A DNA stretch of 64,000 bases. Origin: Bradyrhizobium rifense (GTDB lineage: Bacteria > Pseudomonadota > Alphaproteobacteria > Rhizobiales > Xanthobacteraceae). Both the position numbers and the translations under genes were made by a program. Of this stretch, positions 16,401 to 24,237 are shown piece after piece. A model generated the notes under the pieces. The model saw nothing but the letters and a program-made list of their open reading frames with translations, was not told where the DNA came from and did no database searches. The stretch lies in contig NZ_VSSS01000041.1 in NCBI RefSeq assembly GCF_008123425.1, positions 186,309 to 250,308 on the forward strand. Direction: 5' to 3'. The first letter of the stretch is position 1, and the number at the start of each line of letters is the position of its first letter.

Positions 16401-19076
16401 CAAGCATCGGCCGCGCCGCAGATAAGCCTCGCGGATCTAGACGCCGAGGAACTCCACGTCATCATGGAGCACGCCTTCGAGCGATACTTCAAGACCGCGG
16501 GCCTGTTTGGATCACCGAGCTCGTGCCTGGCGACGATCGATAAGCTGAAGCAGTTCGGCGTCGACGAGATCGCCTGCCTGATCGATTTCGGCGTTTCGGC
16601 CGACGATGTGCTGGCCAGTCTTCCCTATCTGGATGAGTTGCGCCGCCTCGCCAATCCGTCCGTTACAAGGATCTCAACCGAGCCCGATCAGGATATTGCT
16701 TCGCAGATTCGTCGCCATGGCATTTCTCACCTTCAGGCCACGCCGTCGCTGGCGAGCATGCTGGTGTCCGACGACGCCTCGCTCGACGCTTTGAGCTCGC
16801 TGCGCATGCTGCTCCTGGGCGGGGAGTCGCTGCCTCAGACATTGGTCGAACGATTGCGGCAACGCTATCAGGGCGAAATCCGCAACATGTACGGCCCCAC
16901 GGAGACATGTATATGGTCAACGACGAGCCCAGTGGGGGGCGCAGATGACGCCATCACGATCGGAAGTCCGATTGCAAATACCAGGGTTTATGTCGTCGAT
17001 CGAGCGCTGCGATCGCTACCGGTCGGCGTCCCCGGTGAGATACTCATCGGCGGCGCCGGCTTGGCCAGGGGCTATCTGGAACAACCGCAGCTGACCAACG
17101 AGCGTTTTGTCCCTGATCCCTTCAGCGATTCCGGAGCTCGTCTCTACCGGACCGGCGATCTCGGGCAGTGGCTGCCCGACGGCACGCTTGCGCACCTCGG
17201 ACGTCTCGACCACCAGGTCAAGATCCGCGGTCACCGGATTGAGCCGGGCGAGATCGAGGCTGCATTGAACCGCCATCCCTCGGTGCAACAGAGTGCGGTC
17301 GTGGCCAGACCGGACGCGACGGGTGTGCAGCAGCTCGTCGCTTACATCGTCGCGCCTACCCGGGGCAGCGCTCCGACAATTGGTCATTGGGGGACGATCT
17401 GGGACGAGACCTATCAGCATAGCGGCGACTCCGAGACCGCCGGGTGGAGGAGCAGCTATACCGGCCATTTGATTCCCGAAGCGCAGATGCGCGAATGGAT
17501 CGCGTGTACGACCGAGCGGATTCAGCAGCTGCGGCCCCGCCGGGTACTGGAGGTCGGCTGTGGAACGGGCATGATCCTCTTCCGCGTCGCGCCGAACTGC
17601 GAACTCTATCACGGCATTGACCTGTCTGCCGCAGCCCTGGCACGAGTGAAGGCCGAGGCCGAGCGGCGAGATCTAGCCGGCGTGGTTCTGGAGCAACGGT
17701 CCGCCGATACGCTGGCTGCCGTCGAGGGCGGCCCCTTCGACACGATCGTCATCAACTCGGTCGCCCAATATTTCCCGAGCGTGGCGTATCTCATGGACGT
17801 GCTGGCGGCCGCCCTCAAAAAGTTGACACCAGGCGGCGCGATCTTTGTCGGCGACGTGCGCCACCGCGCGCTGCTGGAGGCGATGCTCTGCGAGATCGAA
17901 CTACAGAAGGTCACGTCCGACGCCCCGGCAGGGGAGCTCCAGGCCCGGCTGCGCAAACGGCTCGAGGAGGAACCGGAACTGGTGTTGGACCCCCACCTGT
18001 TCTTGTCCCTTCGACAGCGGCTTCCTGACATCGAGAACGTGCAGGTCGAACTCAAGCTCGGCCGCGAGCCGAGCGAGATGACTCGCTTCCGCTATGACGT
18101 GGTGATCAGCAAGCGCGGCGGGATACCGCGACGGCCGGTAGTCGCGGACACCGAGAAGGCGCCCGAGCCGTGCACGCTGGACGGCTTGAGGAAATTGGTG
18201 CGGTCCGGGTCGACCTCGCTGCGCATCACCGGCATTCCTAACGCGCGGGTCGCCGCGCCGCTGGCCGCGTTGCGCGCGCTGCAGATACGCTCTCCCGCCG
18301 ATCGCGTGGGTGACATCGCTGCGGGCCCATCATCCGGAATCGATCCCGAGGACGTGCGCGTGCTCGATGCGAATTATGAGGTGGCTATCGAGTGGTCTGC
18401 CGCAGGACCGGGATATTTCGATGCCCTCTTCAGACCCCCACAAGGGACGAAGGTAGCCGGGACTGCAGCGGACATTGCGGTGACGGACAATGCCCCCGCC
18501 GTGTCTGACGTGTCCGCTTACGCAAATCGTCCCGCGCTCCGGATTGTCTCAGGGGCCAATTTCCTGCCCGCGCTGCGAGAGCATTTGCGAAGCACGCTGC
18601 CGGAGTACATGATTCCCACGGCATTCGTGCCGCTGGAGGCGCTGCCGCTGACCCCCAATGGCAAGCTGGACCGCCAAGCATTGCCTGCGCCCGATGCTGC
18701 GCGTCATGAGACCGCCACGCCGTTCATTCCGCCTGCGACAGACGTGGAGCGCAAGCTTGCAGCCATCTTCCAGGAGCTGCTGGGCGTGAACGAGATCGGG
18801 ATCGACGACAACTTCTTCGATATGGGCGCGAATTCCCTGATGATGGTTCGGGTGGTTGAGAAGATCCGCGCGGAGTTGGGACTGAAGATGTCCGTCGTTC
18901 GTGTGTTCCAATATCCAACGCTAGGCAGCCTGGCCGCCGCGATCGCCGGTTCCGAGACCGATCCCGGTCACGTTGTAGTGCCACCGGAGCAGAACCGTGG
19001 CCAGCTTCGCAGGGACATGATGCAGCGCAGACGCGAGACACGGGGCAGCTCTAGGACCATTCAGAGACATCATTGA
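13500..19076 (+). CDS. Nonribosomal peptide synthetase, C-A(LLM, MT)-PCP, with doubly interrupted adenylation domain
   Basis: 1858 residues. Condensation domain (about 1-440): its HHxxxDG motif reads SHAILDS near 139, keeping the catalytic His and Asp. Adenylation domain from about 490: TYRELD, A3 FTSGSTGRPKG near 610, A4 SFDISVLELFW near 654. Then a luciferase-like FMN monooxygenase (about 694-1047; VWTPERHFHPFGGLYPN, GRVGLSFASGWHARDF) of the MupA/Atu3671 kind. The A domain resumes with A5 NMYGPTE near 1129, A7 YRTGDLG near 1216 and A8 near 1235-1253. Next is a SAM methyltransferase (about 1290-1545; VLEVGCGTG near 1350), then A10 PNGKLDRQALPAP near 1719. The PCP is DNFFDMGANSL with Ser near 1779. 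There is no thioesterase. The specificity residues read D-I-L-S-L-G-M-I-W by eye, close to the glycine code. Product release probably uses the PKS TE. Confidence 0.93.
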   Translation: MVQDSYPLSPLQQGMLFHHLEARTRGVDVEQLEIRLKEPIDTNSLADAWAMVAKQHSILRTRFRWEGLQVPLQEVLGEVVVPFETRDLSGMTAEQQEEALSIFLAEDRSRAFALDVAPLWRVTVLHLATDRHRLVFTYSHAILDSCYAFVVKEVLDVYAAIARGAQPSFEERPAFRVHIAWLQRHLATNAVAAEAYWRNFLTGFRTPTNLETLRIAASEVRPAAGHATLEFALSPADTGKLHDLSAQASLRTSILVEVAWSLVLSAFSAQEDVVYGLTRAGRRSSIEGADRVIGLFINTVPIRVKLPSELPVLELCRQLREQHVELRRFEHTPLVDILRLSEVPRGQSLFDSIIVFNSQTDDARLKSFGQEWQRRDFMLHDQTNFPFNVMAYDGRRLTFKLSYDTNCFAPAAAERIADLLRAILVAIADQPEAKLGDLPRLPSQDAGSILRAWNDTERPLPGPHCVHEAFEAQVDRTPDKVALVDGARSLTYRELDRRANHVARALIAEGAKPDQMVGIYVERSAEMMIGLLGVLKAGAAYVPMDPSYPGERIALMLEDSRAGVVVTTTNLAGALPPHTRALCVESGGEAGQADRSYVAVSGENLAYVIFTSGSTGRPKGVMLEHRNVTNFFEGMDQALGTEPGVWLATTSISFDISVLELFWTLARGFTVVIQHEPERLARGAASTASSARPIDFSLFYFAADAAEGDGGKYRLLLEGAKYADEHNFSAVWTPERHFHPFGGLYPNAALTGAAVAAVTRRIGIRAGSVVLPLHNPIRVAEEWSVVDNLSNGRVGLSFASGWHARDFVLQPENYKKRRELMASGIETVKALWRGEAVKAVGGDGQPVEVKTFPPPVQREPKLWVTASSHPDTFALAGRLGANVLTNLLVMKSEELVANIAVYRKAWTDAGHDGAGVVTLMLHTFVGPDAAEVRTKVRGPFLEYLKTSTDLISKMRWELTAFAKGDDRQASAAPQISLADLDAEELHVIMEHAFERYFKTAGLFGSPSSCLATIDKLKQFGVDEIACLIDFGVSADDVLASLPYLDELRRLANPSVTRISTEPDQDIASQIRRHGISHLQATPSLASMLVSDDASLDALSSLRMLLLGGESLPQTLVERLRQRYQGEIRNMYGPTETCIWSTTSPVGGADDAITIGSPIANTRVYVVDRALRSLPVGVPGEILIGGAGLARGYLEQPQLTNERFVPDPFSDSGARLYRTGDLGQWLPDGTLAHLGRLDHQVKIRGHRIEPGEIEAALNRHPSVQQSAVVARPDATGVQQLVAYIVAPTRGSAPTIGHWGTIWDETYQHSGDSETAGWRSSYTGHLIPEAQMREWIACTTERIQQLRPRRVLEVGCGTGMILFRVAPNCELYHGIDLSAAALARVKAEAERRDLAGVVLEQRSADTLAAVEGGPFDTIVINSVAQYFPSVAYLMDVLAAALKKLTPGGAIFVGDVRHRALLEAMLCEIELQKVTSDAPAGELQARLRKRLEEEPELVLDPHLFLSLRQRLPDIENVQVELKLGREPSEMTRFRYDVVISKRGGIPRRPVVADTEKAPEPCTLDGLRKLVRSGSTSLRITGIPNARVAAPLAALRALQIRSPADRVGDIAAGPSSGIDPEDVRVLDANYEVAIEWSAAGPGYFDALFRPPQGTKVAGTAADIAVTDNAPAVSDVSAYANRPALRIVSGANFLPALREHLRSTLPEYMIPTAFVPLEALPLTPNGKLDRQALPAPDAARHETATPFIPPATDVERKLAAIFQELLGVNEIGIDDNFFDMGANSLMMVRVVEKIRAELGLKMSVVRVFQYPTLGSLAAAIAGSETDPGHVVVPPEQNRGQLRRDMMQRRRETRGSSRTIQRHH

Positions 19077-19384
19077 TGCGCCGGCGCAACGGGCTAGGGG
19101 GCGCCGAGTTTGCGGTTGCACCGACTGTGACGTTTCAGCGAGTGACGGCAGCACCGCCGCGCTAGCCGCGCAGAATGCCAACGTACTCAGTTGTGGCTTT
19201 TCCAGCGAAGCTCTGTCCGCCTGCATCCCCGACCTTGGCAACGGAATCTGGCAGGTCAAGGTCGCGCGCCAATGTGAAAAATCTACTTTGAGTAGCCTAA
19301 GCGATCATACAAACCGGGGCCCTGGGAGGGCCTTATACGTCGCTACGATCGTATTCCGGCGTTGGCCGGCCTTGGGCGGTCAGC
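19077..19384. other. Gene-free region after the NRPS
   Basis: About 300 bases. No terminator with a clear T-run and no supported gene was seen. The region separates the NRPS from two small minus-strand genes. Confidence 0.4.
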
Positions 19385-19600
19385 CTAATGCTTTGGCTGG
19401 ACGATCGCGGCCTTCGAGCGGCAGTGACTGGGAATGCAGGTGACGCTGCCTGAAGCAGTCGCTTCTGCGACCGACTGCGCCTTGGGCTGGAAACCGGTAG
19501 CAATCAAGTACAGGACCCCAACTAGGCCGGCAGTCGCGGCGGTAGGGATCGCCACGCGTACAGCACCCTGAAGCAGCAGTAGTCTAAGCGTCCGCAACAT
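19385..19600 (-). CDS. Small single-pass membrane protein, unknown
   Basis: 71 residues. An N-terminal basic and hydrophobic stretch (about residues 3-35, LLLLQGAVRVAIPTAATAG then VGVLYLIATGF) is likely a membrane segment. The C-terminal half is polar with two cysteines (CIPSHC). The ATG at 19600 has only a weak GGGA upstream. No family is recognised. It may be a real small gene because it has a sensible membrane-protein layout, but this is not certain. Confidence 0.4.
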   Translation of the reverse strand: MLRTLRLLLLQGAVRVAIPTAATAGLVGVLYLIATGFQPKAQSVAEATASGSVTCIPSHCRSKAAIVQPKH

Positions 19601-19710
19601 TGTCGTCCCGTCGATGCGAATCCCAGCCCGTCCTTAGTCGGCATTCCTTAACCGATTGCGGCAGGAAGGGTGGCGGACTGCCGATCGCCCGCCCGCTATT
19701 GGGGTCTGAG

Positions 19711-19977
19711 CTAGTAAACGAACTCTAGGCCGGCCAAATCACCTTGGCGCCACACCAGACAGCACTTGAAGGGCATTCGAAAGTCATCGAAAGACAACAG
19801 GAATTCCGTCGAAAGAAGGGGCGTATCCCTCAACTGTATGCCGGCGCCCAGGACGGAGAGGTTTAGCATCCTGCACGGAGTAACGATTACGTCGCCGGGC
19901 AGCGAGAGCAGCACCGTTTGATCCACCGTCTTCCGCGTGGTCCGTCGCCTCTCGATCCCTTTCCATTCGGCAGACAC
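19711..19977 (-). CDS. PilZ-domain protein, single domain
   Basis: 88 residues that make up one PilZ domain. The N-terminal arginine motif is IERRRTTRK (about residues 8-16). The second motif is NLSVLGAGIQL (about 38-48), in place of the usual (D/N)xSxxG. The end, WRQGDLAGLEFVY, is typical of the last beta strand. PilZ domains bind cyclic di-GMP through these two motifs, and both seem present. The start is GTG at 19977, with a poor ribosome site. Stand-alone PilZ proteins act as c-di-GMP adaptors; the partner is unknown. Confidence 0.75.
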   Translation of the reverse strand: MSAEWKGIERRRTTRKTVDQTVLLSLPGDVIVTPCRMLNLSVLGAGIQLRDTPLLSTEFLLSFDDFRMPFKCCLVWRQGDLAGLEFVY

Positions 19978-20151
19978 TATGGTCGAGCCCTACAATCAGC
20001 TGCGCTAGTGATTTCGACTTCGATCAGCTTCCGTCGGCTCAGCGTCCTGAAGCTGACCAGCGGCCTCGCGTTCTGCCTCGGCAACTTGCTCGCGAGCGAG
20101 ATCACGTCCGCCATTGGTCGCCAAAGCCTAGCATGTGCGGATGAAAAAGGC

Positions 20152-20295
20152 TCAGAGTTCATCTTGGGTCCGCGCGACACTATGAGACTTGCGCTCCTTC
20201 GCCTCCATACCGGCGCGCGCGACGCCTGTGATGACGAGCGCCAACAGGCAAATGTAGGTCAGGGCAGTCAGGATGACGGAGAATAACTTTTGCAT
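20152..20295 (-). CDS. Short putative membrane peptide
   Basis: A 47-residue reading frame begins with ATG at 20295. It has a hydrophobic stretch at the N-terminus (MQKLFSVILTALTYICLLAL and a few more residues) followed by a charged tail (MEAKERKSHS). The pattern of one membrane helix plus a basic tail is typical of real small bacterial membrane peptides. No strong ribosome site is visible and there is no recognised family, so confidence is low. Confidence 0.35.
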   Translation of the reverse strand: MQKLFSVILTALTYICLLALVITGVARAGMEAKERKSHSVARTQDEL

Positions 20296-20405
20296 TCAAT
20301 GGCCGCGTTTGTCGGAAGCAGAGCCGACGCGCCGAGTATGATGGCGCGCGGGCTTCGCCTTGGTAAAAGCGGACGAGGGCAATGTCCGATGAATGTCAAG
20401 CTATC

Positions 20406-20747
20406 GTGTTCGATGCCCGCGGCAATTGAACTCGCGAATTAAGCTTGATCTCGCAACGCGAAGTTAATTCCGGAACCTGACTCCTGGGGCTGTCCGTTTG
20501 CTCAGTCAAGGCCAAAGGCCCGTCTCAGTGAAGGGGCTGTTTCAGGTTTAGGCAAACGAGGTAAGAAGTCTCCCGTTCCGGCATCATCGGAGAACTATAG
20601 CTCAGCGCGCTCGTCGCCGATCTATGGTGGCGCGTCGATCTTATGAATTCCGATAAACTCGAAGAGGAAGCCAAGGCAGGCGTGTTTGACGTGCGGCAGC
20701 CTACCTATCGGCTTCTCGCGCTAAATCTTCGCGCGCGGCGCTACGAC
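20406..20747 (+). repeat. Direct repeat, copy B (right border of accessory segment)
   Basis: The second copy of the repeat at 3498-3846, in the same orientation. Similarity stops abruptly inside the small gene, right after the codons for LNLRARR. To the right of that point the sequence is unrelated to copy A. Copy B has therefore been cut at its right end, as expected for a recombination or insertion border. Confidence 0.85.
20559..20741 (+). pseudogene. Truncated pseudogene of the small gene at 3660-3908
   Basis: Aligned codon by codon with the intact copy, the start ATG is AGG at 20559, the next codon CAA is TAA at 20562, and a later CAG is TAG. The frame then still reads MNSDKLEEEAKAGVFDVRQP from 20643, matching the intact protein for about 33 residues, and loses all similarity after LNLRARR. 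The original C-terminus (DNLLSTIYALEERAKAA) is missing. An open frame continues to 20885 through unrelated sequence and is probably meaningless. Confidence 0.8.
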
Positions 20748-21681
20748 GGAGGCCTCGGCTTCAGTCTCGTGCCCTGGCAGCCCATCCTGGATCGGCGGAT
20801 TGGCCCGCACATCACCGGCGTCAAGCGGGGTGATGGCAGCGGCATCGAGTGGAGCTTTGGCCGCAAACGAGAACTCGGGTTGTGAGCGCGGTCGGCGAGG
20901 GGCGTTGCCTGCCTGACGCGAGTGGGTGTGACCGCCGCCGCCATCCCGTCAAGGCTGGCGCTACCGCGCCCCCGCTTCGCGGCTCGCGGCCTTGACCGGA
21001 CGTCGCCGGCCCGGCAAGGGCCGACCAAGCAGGTAAGGCTCAATGGGAGCAGGGCGCTCCCTTTTTGACACGTGGCGAGGCGGTTGCTTCCGCGCCCAAG
21101 GGGCAACGCCTACGTTGAAAGGCTGCCCGATCGAAGCCCGCCGGGTCGGTGCAGAAGCGCGGCAGGTTGGCGGCAAGCTCCGGTGAGCACGGCGGAGGAA
21201 CGCGAAGTGGCCAGCCGGCACGATATGAACCTCGGGCTGGCCCGGTAAAGCGTCCGGGACACTCGCAACGCCTTCCGAATCAACGCCCCGATCTTGGGCT
21301 CCCGATTCAGATCGCCAGACCTGTGTTTGGGAACCACCTGAAGGACGGGCCTGTTGCTCAAAACAAGGCGGCGCAGGCTTTGCCTAGAGGCGGGGCGGAT
21401 GGTGGGGCGGTTCGATGGAAGTCGTCAAAATCCCGGGAAAAAAGTAAGGCGCGACTGGCATCACCACAGTCGCGCCCTACGTCGCCGGCTTATGGGGCAG
21501 GGGGGAATAGCCGGCTGTTGAGACGACTCCCAGGCGCGAGAGTCGTTCCAGGCGGTTGCAAAATTTTTTGTGCGGCCTGGAGTGAATTTGGCACACGGTT
21601 AAGTGATCTTAACGTCTGGGAAACTCCGGTCCTCTGCTTGCGTTGTTCCCCCGATCGCCATGGGGCGAGGGACCGACAGCC
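20748..21681. other. Gene-poor stretch right of repeat copy B
   Basis: More than 900 bases with no supported gene. Open frames on both strands have low-complexity, Arg- and Pro-rich translations typical of non-coding high-GC DNA. One minus-strand frame starting near 21361 reads more like protein at its beginning but decays into such sequence. One strong hairpin (21448-21476) is listed separately. The right end must hold the promoter for the gene at 21682. Confidence 0.4.
21448..21476 (-). terminator. Hairpin with T-run on the minus strand
   Basis: Perfect 10-bp inverted repeat GGCGCGACTG / CAGTCGCGCC with a 9-base loop. On the minus strand it is followed by TTACTTTTTT, as in an intrinsic terminator. 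On the plus strand no T-run follows. No minus-strand gene is recognised upstream (21477-21700), so the transcript it would end is unknown. Confidence 0.55.
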
Positions 21682-22113
21682 ATGCCACAGATTCAAAAGG
21701 TATTTTTTGGTGCCGTCGCACTCGCCGCGACGCTTGGCGCCGTTCAGGTTGGCGCCGTGCAACTGGCCTCCGGCCACGATCTGGCCGACCGCTGGGAGGC
21801 GATGGCCGACCAGCCGGGCCAAACCTCGGGTCGTAATGTCGCAACTCATAACGTCAATCGCATCAGCAAGTCCGACCGGCTCGCTGAGCCGAAGCCGGCG
21901 GCGGCTCCCACCCGCACCGTCTCGATGCGGCTGAACGATCTGGCCGACACGTCCGTGCTGCTCCGGGTCCCCGCGGTCATCGAGACCGGCAACGCCAAGC
22001 CGGCTCCCACGCTGTTGAAGTCGGGCCGCAAGCCGACAATCGCCTGCGAGCCGATGGTCAGCGCCCTGACCGAGGTGGCCAAGCTGCTGCAGCCCGGCCG
22101 CTGCGTGACCTGA
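21682..22113 (+). CDS. Conserved hypothetical secreted protein
   Basis: 143 residues. The start at 21682 has GAGGGA about 8 bases upstream. The N-terminus (MPQIQKVFFGAVALAATLGA) looks like a signal peptide or membrane anchor. The rest is polar, with a central Ala/Pro-rich linker and a C-terminal part containing two cysteines (IACEPMVS and PGRCVT) that could form a disulfide. No named domain is recognised. A strong terminator follows 17 bases after the stop, so it is probably a monocistronic unit. Confidence 0.7.
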   Translation: MPQIQKVFFGAVALAATLGAVQVGAVQLASGHDLADRWEAMADQPGQTSGRNVATHNVNRISKSDRLAEPKPAAAPTRTVSMRLNDLADTSVLLRVPAVIETGNAKPAPTLLKSGRKPTIACEPMVSALTEVAKLLQPGRCVT

Positions 22114-22130
22114 TCTGCCTCGTCTCTCAT

Positions 22131-22165
22131 GCAAAACCGCCCTCCTGCCGGGAGGGCGGTTTTGC
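22131..22165 (+). terminator. Strong intrinsic terminator
   Basis: Perfect 15-bp stem, GCAAAACCGCCCTCC and its complement, with loop TGCCG. The stem is GC-rich at the loop end and A/T-rich at the base, so it ends in T's on the plus strand and works in both directions. It closes the transcript of the secreted protein gene and separates it from htpG. Confidence 0.9.
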
Positions 22166-22237
22166 GTGTGCACTTGATCCCTTATCCCATCGCGTTATAT
22201 CCCGGGTTTCTCCACTTCTGATTGACCGGGTAAACGC

Positions 22238-24115
22238 ATGACGACGTCCGATACAGCCACGCATACGCAGCCTTTCCAGGCCGAGGTTTCCGAGCTGCTG
22301 CACCTGATGGTGCACTCCGTCTATTCGGAGACCGACATCTTCCTGCGCGAGCTGGTCTCCAACGCCTCGGATGCCTGCGACAAGTTGCGCTACGAGGCGA
22401 TCGCCAATCCGGCCCTGCTGGGCGAGGGCGACGCGCTCAAGATCCGGATCATCCCGAACAAGACGGCAGGGACGCTGACGATCGCCGACAACGGCATCGG
22501 CATGGAACGGCAGGAGCTGATCGACCATCTCGGCACCATCGCCCGCTCCGGCACCAAGGCCTTCGTGTCGAAGCTGAAGGAGGCCAAGGACGGCCTCGGC
22601 CTGATCGGCCAGTTCGGCGTCGGCTTCTATTCCGCCTTCATGGTGGCCGACAAGATCGTCGTCGTCAGCCGCCGCGCCGGCGAGAGCGACGTCTGGAGCT
22701 GGACGTCATCAGGTGGCTCCGGCTTCGAGATCGCGCGCGCCAGCGACGAGGAGGCGGCGCATGTGGCGCGCGGTACCGAGATCGTCCTGCACATGAAGGA
22801 CGATGCGAAGAAATATCTCGAAGCTTTCGAGATCGAGCGGATCGTCGGTGCCTATTCCGACAACATTCTCTTCCCGATCGAGCTGGTGCCGGAAGAAGGT
22901 GAACCGCGCCAGATCAATTCGGCGAGTGCGCTGTGGCAACGCTCGAAGTCCGAGCTCACGCCGGAGGACTATAAGAAAGCCTATCAGCAGATCGCGTCCG
23001 CCTTCGACGATCCCGCGATGACGCTGCATTATCGCGCCGAGGGCCGCTACTCCTACGCCGTGCTGCTGTTCGCGCCGTCGACAAAGCCGTTCGACCTGTT
23101 CGAGCCGAACCGCAAGGGCCGCGTCAAGCTTTATGTCCGCCGTGTCTTCATCACCGACGATGCGGACCTGTTGCCCGGCTATCTCCGCTTCATCCGCGGC
23201 GTCGTCGACAGCGAGGACCTCCCGCTCAACATCTCGCGCGAGATGCTCCAGAACAACCCGCAGCTGGCGCAGATCCGCAAGGCCGTGGCGACCCGCGTCG
23301 TCAACGAGCTCGAAGGCCTCGCCGAGAAGGATGCGGAAAACTTCGCAAAGATCTGGGAAGCATTCGGTGCGGTGCTGAAAGAGGGCATCTACGAGGATTT
23401 CGAGCGCCGCGAAAAGCTGCTCGCGCTGTCGCGCTTCACCACTACGACTGGCGAGAAACGCGCGCTCAAGGACATCGTCGCCGATTTCAAGCCGAACCAG
23501 ACCGAGATCTATTATCTCGTCGGCGACAGCATCGAGCGGCTGAAGTCCAGTCCGCGGCTGGAAGCTGCAACCGCACGCGGCATCGAGGTGCTGCTGCTGT
23601 CCGATCCGGTCGATGCGTTCTGGACCTCGATGCCGACGGAGTTCGAAGGCAAACCGCTGAAGTCGCTGAGCCAGGGCGATCTCAATCTCGACCTGATCCC
23701 GCGCGTCGACGACAAGGACGATACGAAGAAGGACGAGCCCGAGGCGGACGAGGCCGCCACCATCGCGGTGATCAAGGCGGCGCTCGGCGAGCGCGTCAGC
23801 GACGTCAAGACCTCGACCCGCCTCACCAGCTCGGCCTCCTGCCTCGTCGCCGACAGCCAGGGTCCGAGCCGCGAGCTCGAGCGCATCCTGGCGCAGCAGA
23901 ACCGCGGCATGCGCACCAAGCCGATCCTCGAGATCAACCTGCGCCATCCCATGGTCACGGCGATCACCAAAGCGCAAGCCGGTTCGAAGACGGTCGATGA
24001 CCTCAGCCTGCTTCTGCTCGAACAGGCGCAGATTCTGGATGGCGAGCTTCCGGAAGATCCGGCCGCGTTTGCGGCGAGGCTGAACCGGCTGGTGTTGCAG
24101 GGGCTGGGCGGGTAG
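22238..24115 (+). CDS. htpG: Molecular chaperone HtpG (bacterial Hsp90)
   Basis: 625 residues, the normal length for HtpG. The N-terminal GHKL ATPase domain has FLRELVSNASDACDKLR (about residues 35-51, catalytic Glu 38 and Asn 42), ADNGIGM (83-89) and GQFGVGFYSAF (about 124-134). The middle domain contains LPLNISREMLQ, the Hsp90 stretch with the catalytic-loop Arg. The C-terminal dimerisation domain follows a short acidic linker (about 490-505, KDDTKKDEPEADE). It acts in the cytosol as an ATP-driven dimeric chaperone. It appears monocistronic. Confidence 0.97.
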   Translation: MTTSDTATHTQPFQAEVSELLHLMVHSVYSETDIFLRELVSNASDACDKLRYEAIANPALLGEGDALKIRIIPNKTAGTLTIADNGIGMERQELIDHLGTIARSGTKAFVSKLKEAKDGLGLIGQFGVGFYSAFMVADKIVVVSRRAGESDVWSWTSSGGSGFEIARASDEEAAHVARGTEIVLHMKDDAKKYLEAFEIERIVGAYSDNILFPIELVPEEGEPRQINSASALWQRSKSELTPEDYKKAYQQIASAFDDPAMTLHYRAEGRYSYAVLLFAPSTKPFDLFEPNRKGRVKLYVRRVFITDDADLLPGYLRFIRGVVDSEDLPLNISREMLQNNPQLAQIRKAVATRVVNELEGLAEKDAENFAKIWEAFGAVLKEGIYEDFERREKLLALSRFTTTTGEKRALKDIVADFKPNQTEIYYLVGDSIERLKSSPRLEAATARGIEVLLLSDPVDAFWTSMPTEFEGKPLKSLSQGDLNLDLIPRVDDKDDTKKDEPEADEAATIAVIKAALGERVSDVKTSTRLTSSASCLVADSQGPSRELERILAQQNRGMRTKPILEINLRHPMVTAITKAQAGSKTVDDLSLLLLEQAQILDGELPEDPAAFAARLNRLVLQGLGG

Positions 24116-24237
24116 CGCCACGGCGCGCTCACCTTGCCGTCATTGTCCCCAGGAACAGTCGCCTCCGGCGTGGCGTTATGTCATAGGAGGCCGTCGGCAT
24201 CAGATCCGCCGACGCCGCCAATTCGAGGAAATGTCCG

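Noticed and set aside
21110..21361. Minus-strand frame starting MSNRPVLQVVPKHR
   Set aside because: The first 40 residues look protein-like, but the start is TTG, the end is low complexity and no family is known.
3498..21681. Search for integrase, transposase, plasmid or phage genes in the bracketed segment
   Set aside because: None was recognised on either strand, so the segment is not called a mobile element.
22709..24121. Minus-strand open frame of 470 codons over htpG
   Set aside because: Shadow frame; the plus-strand HtpG is full length and conserved.
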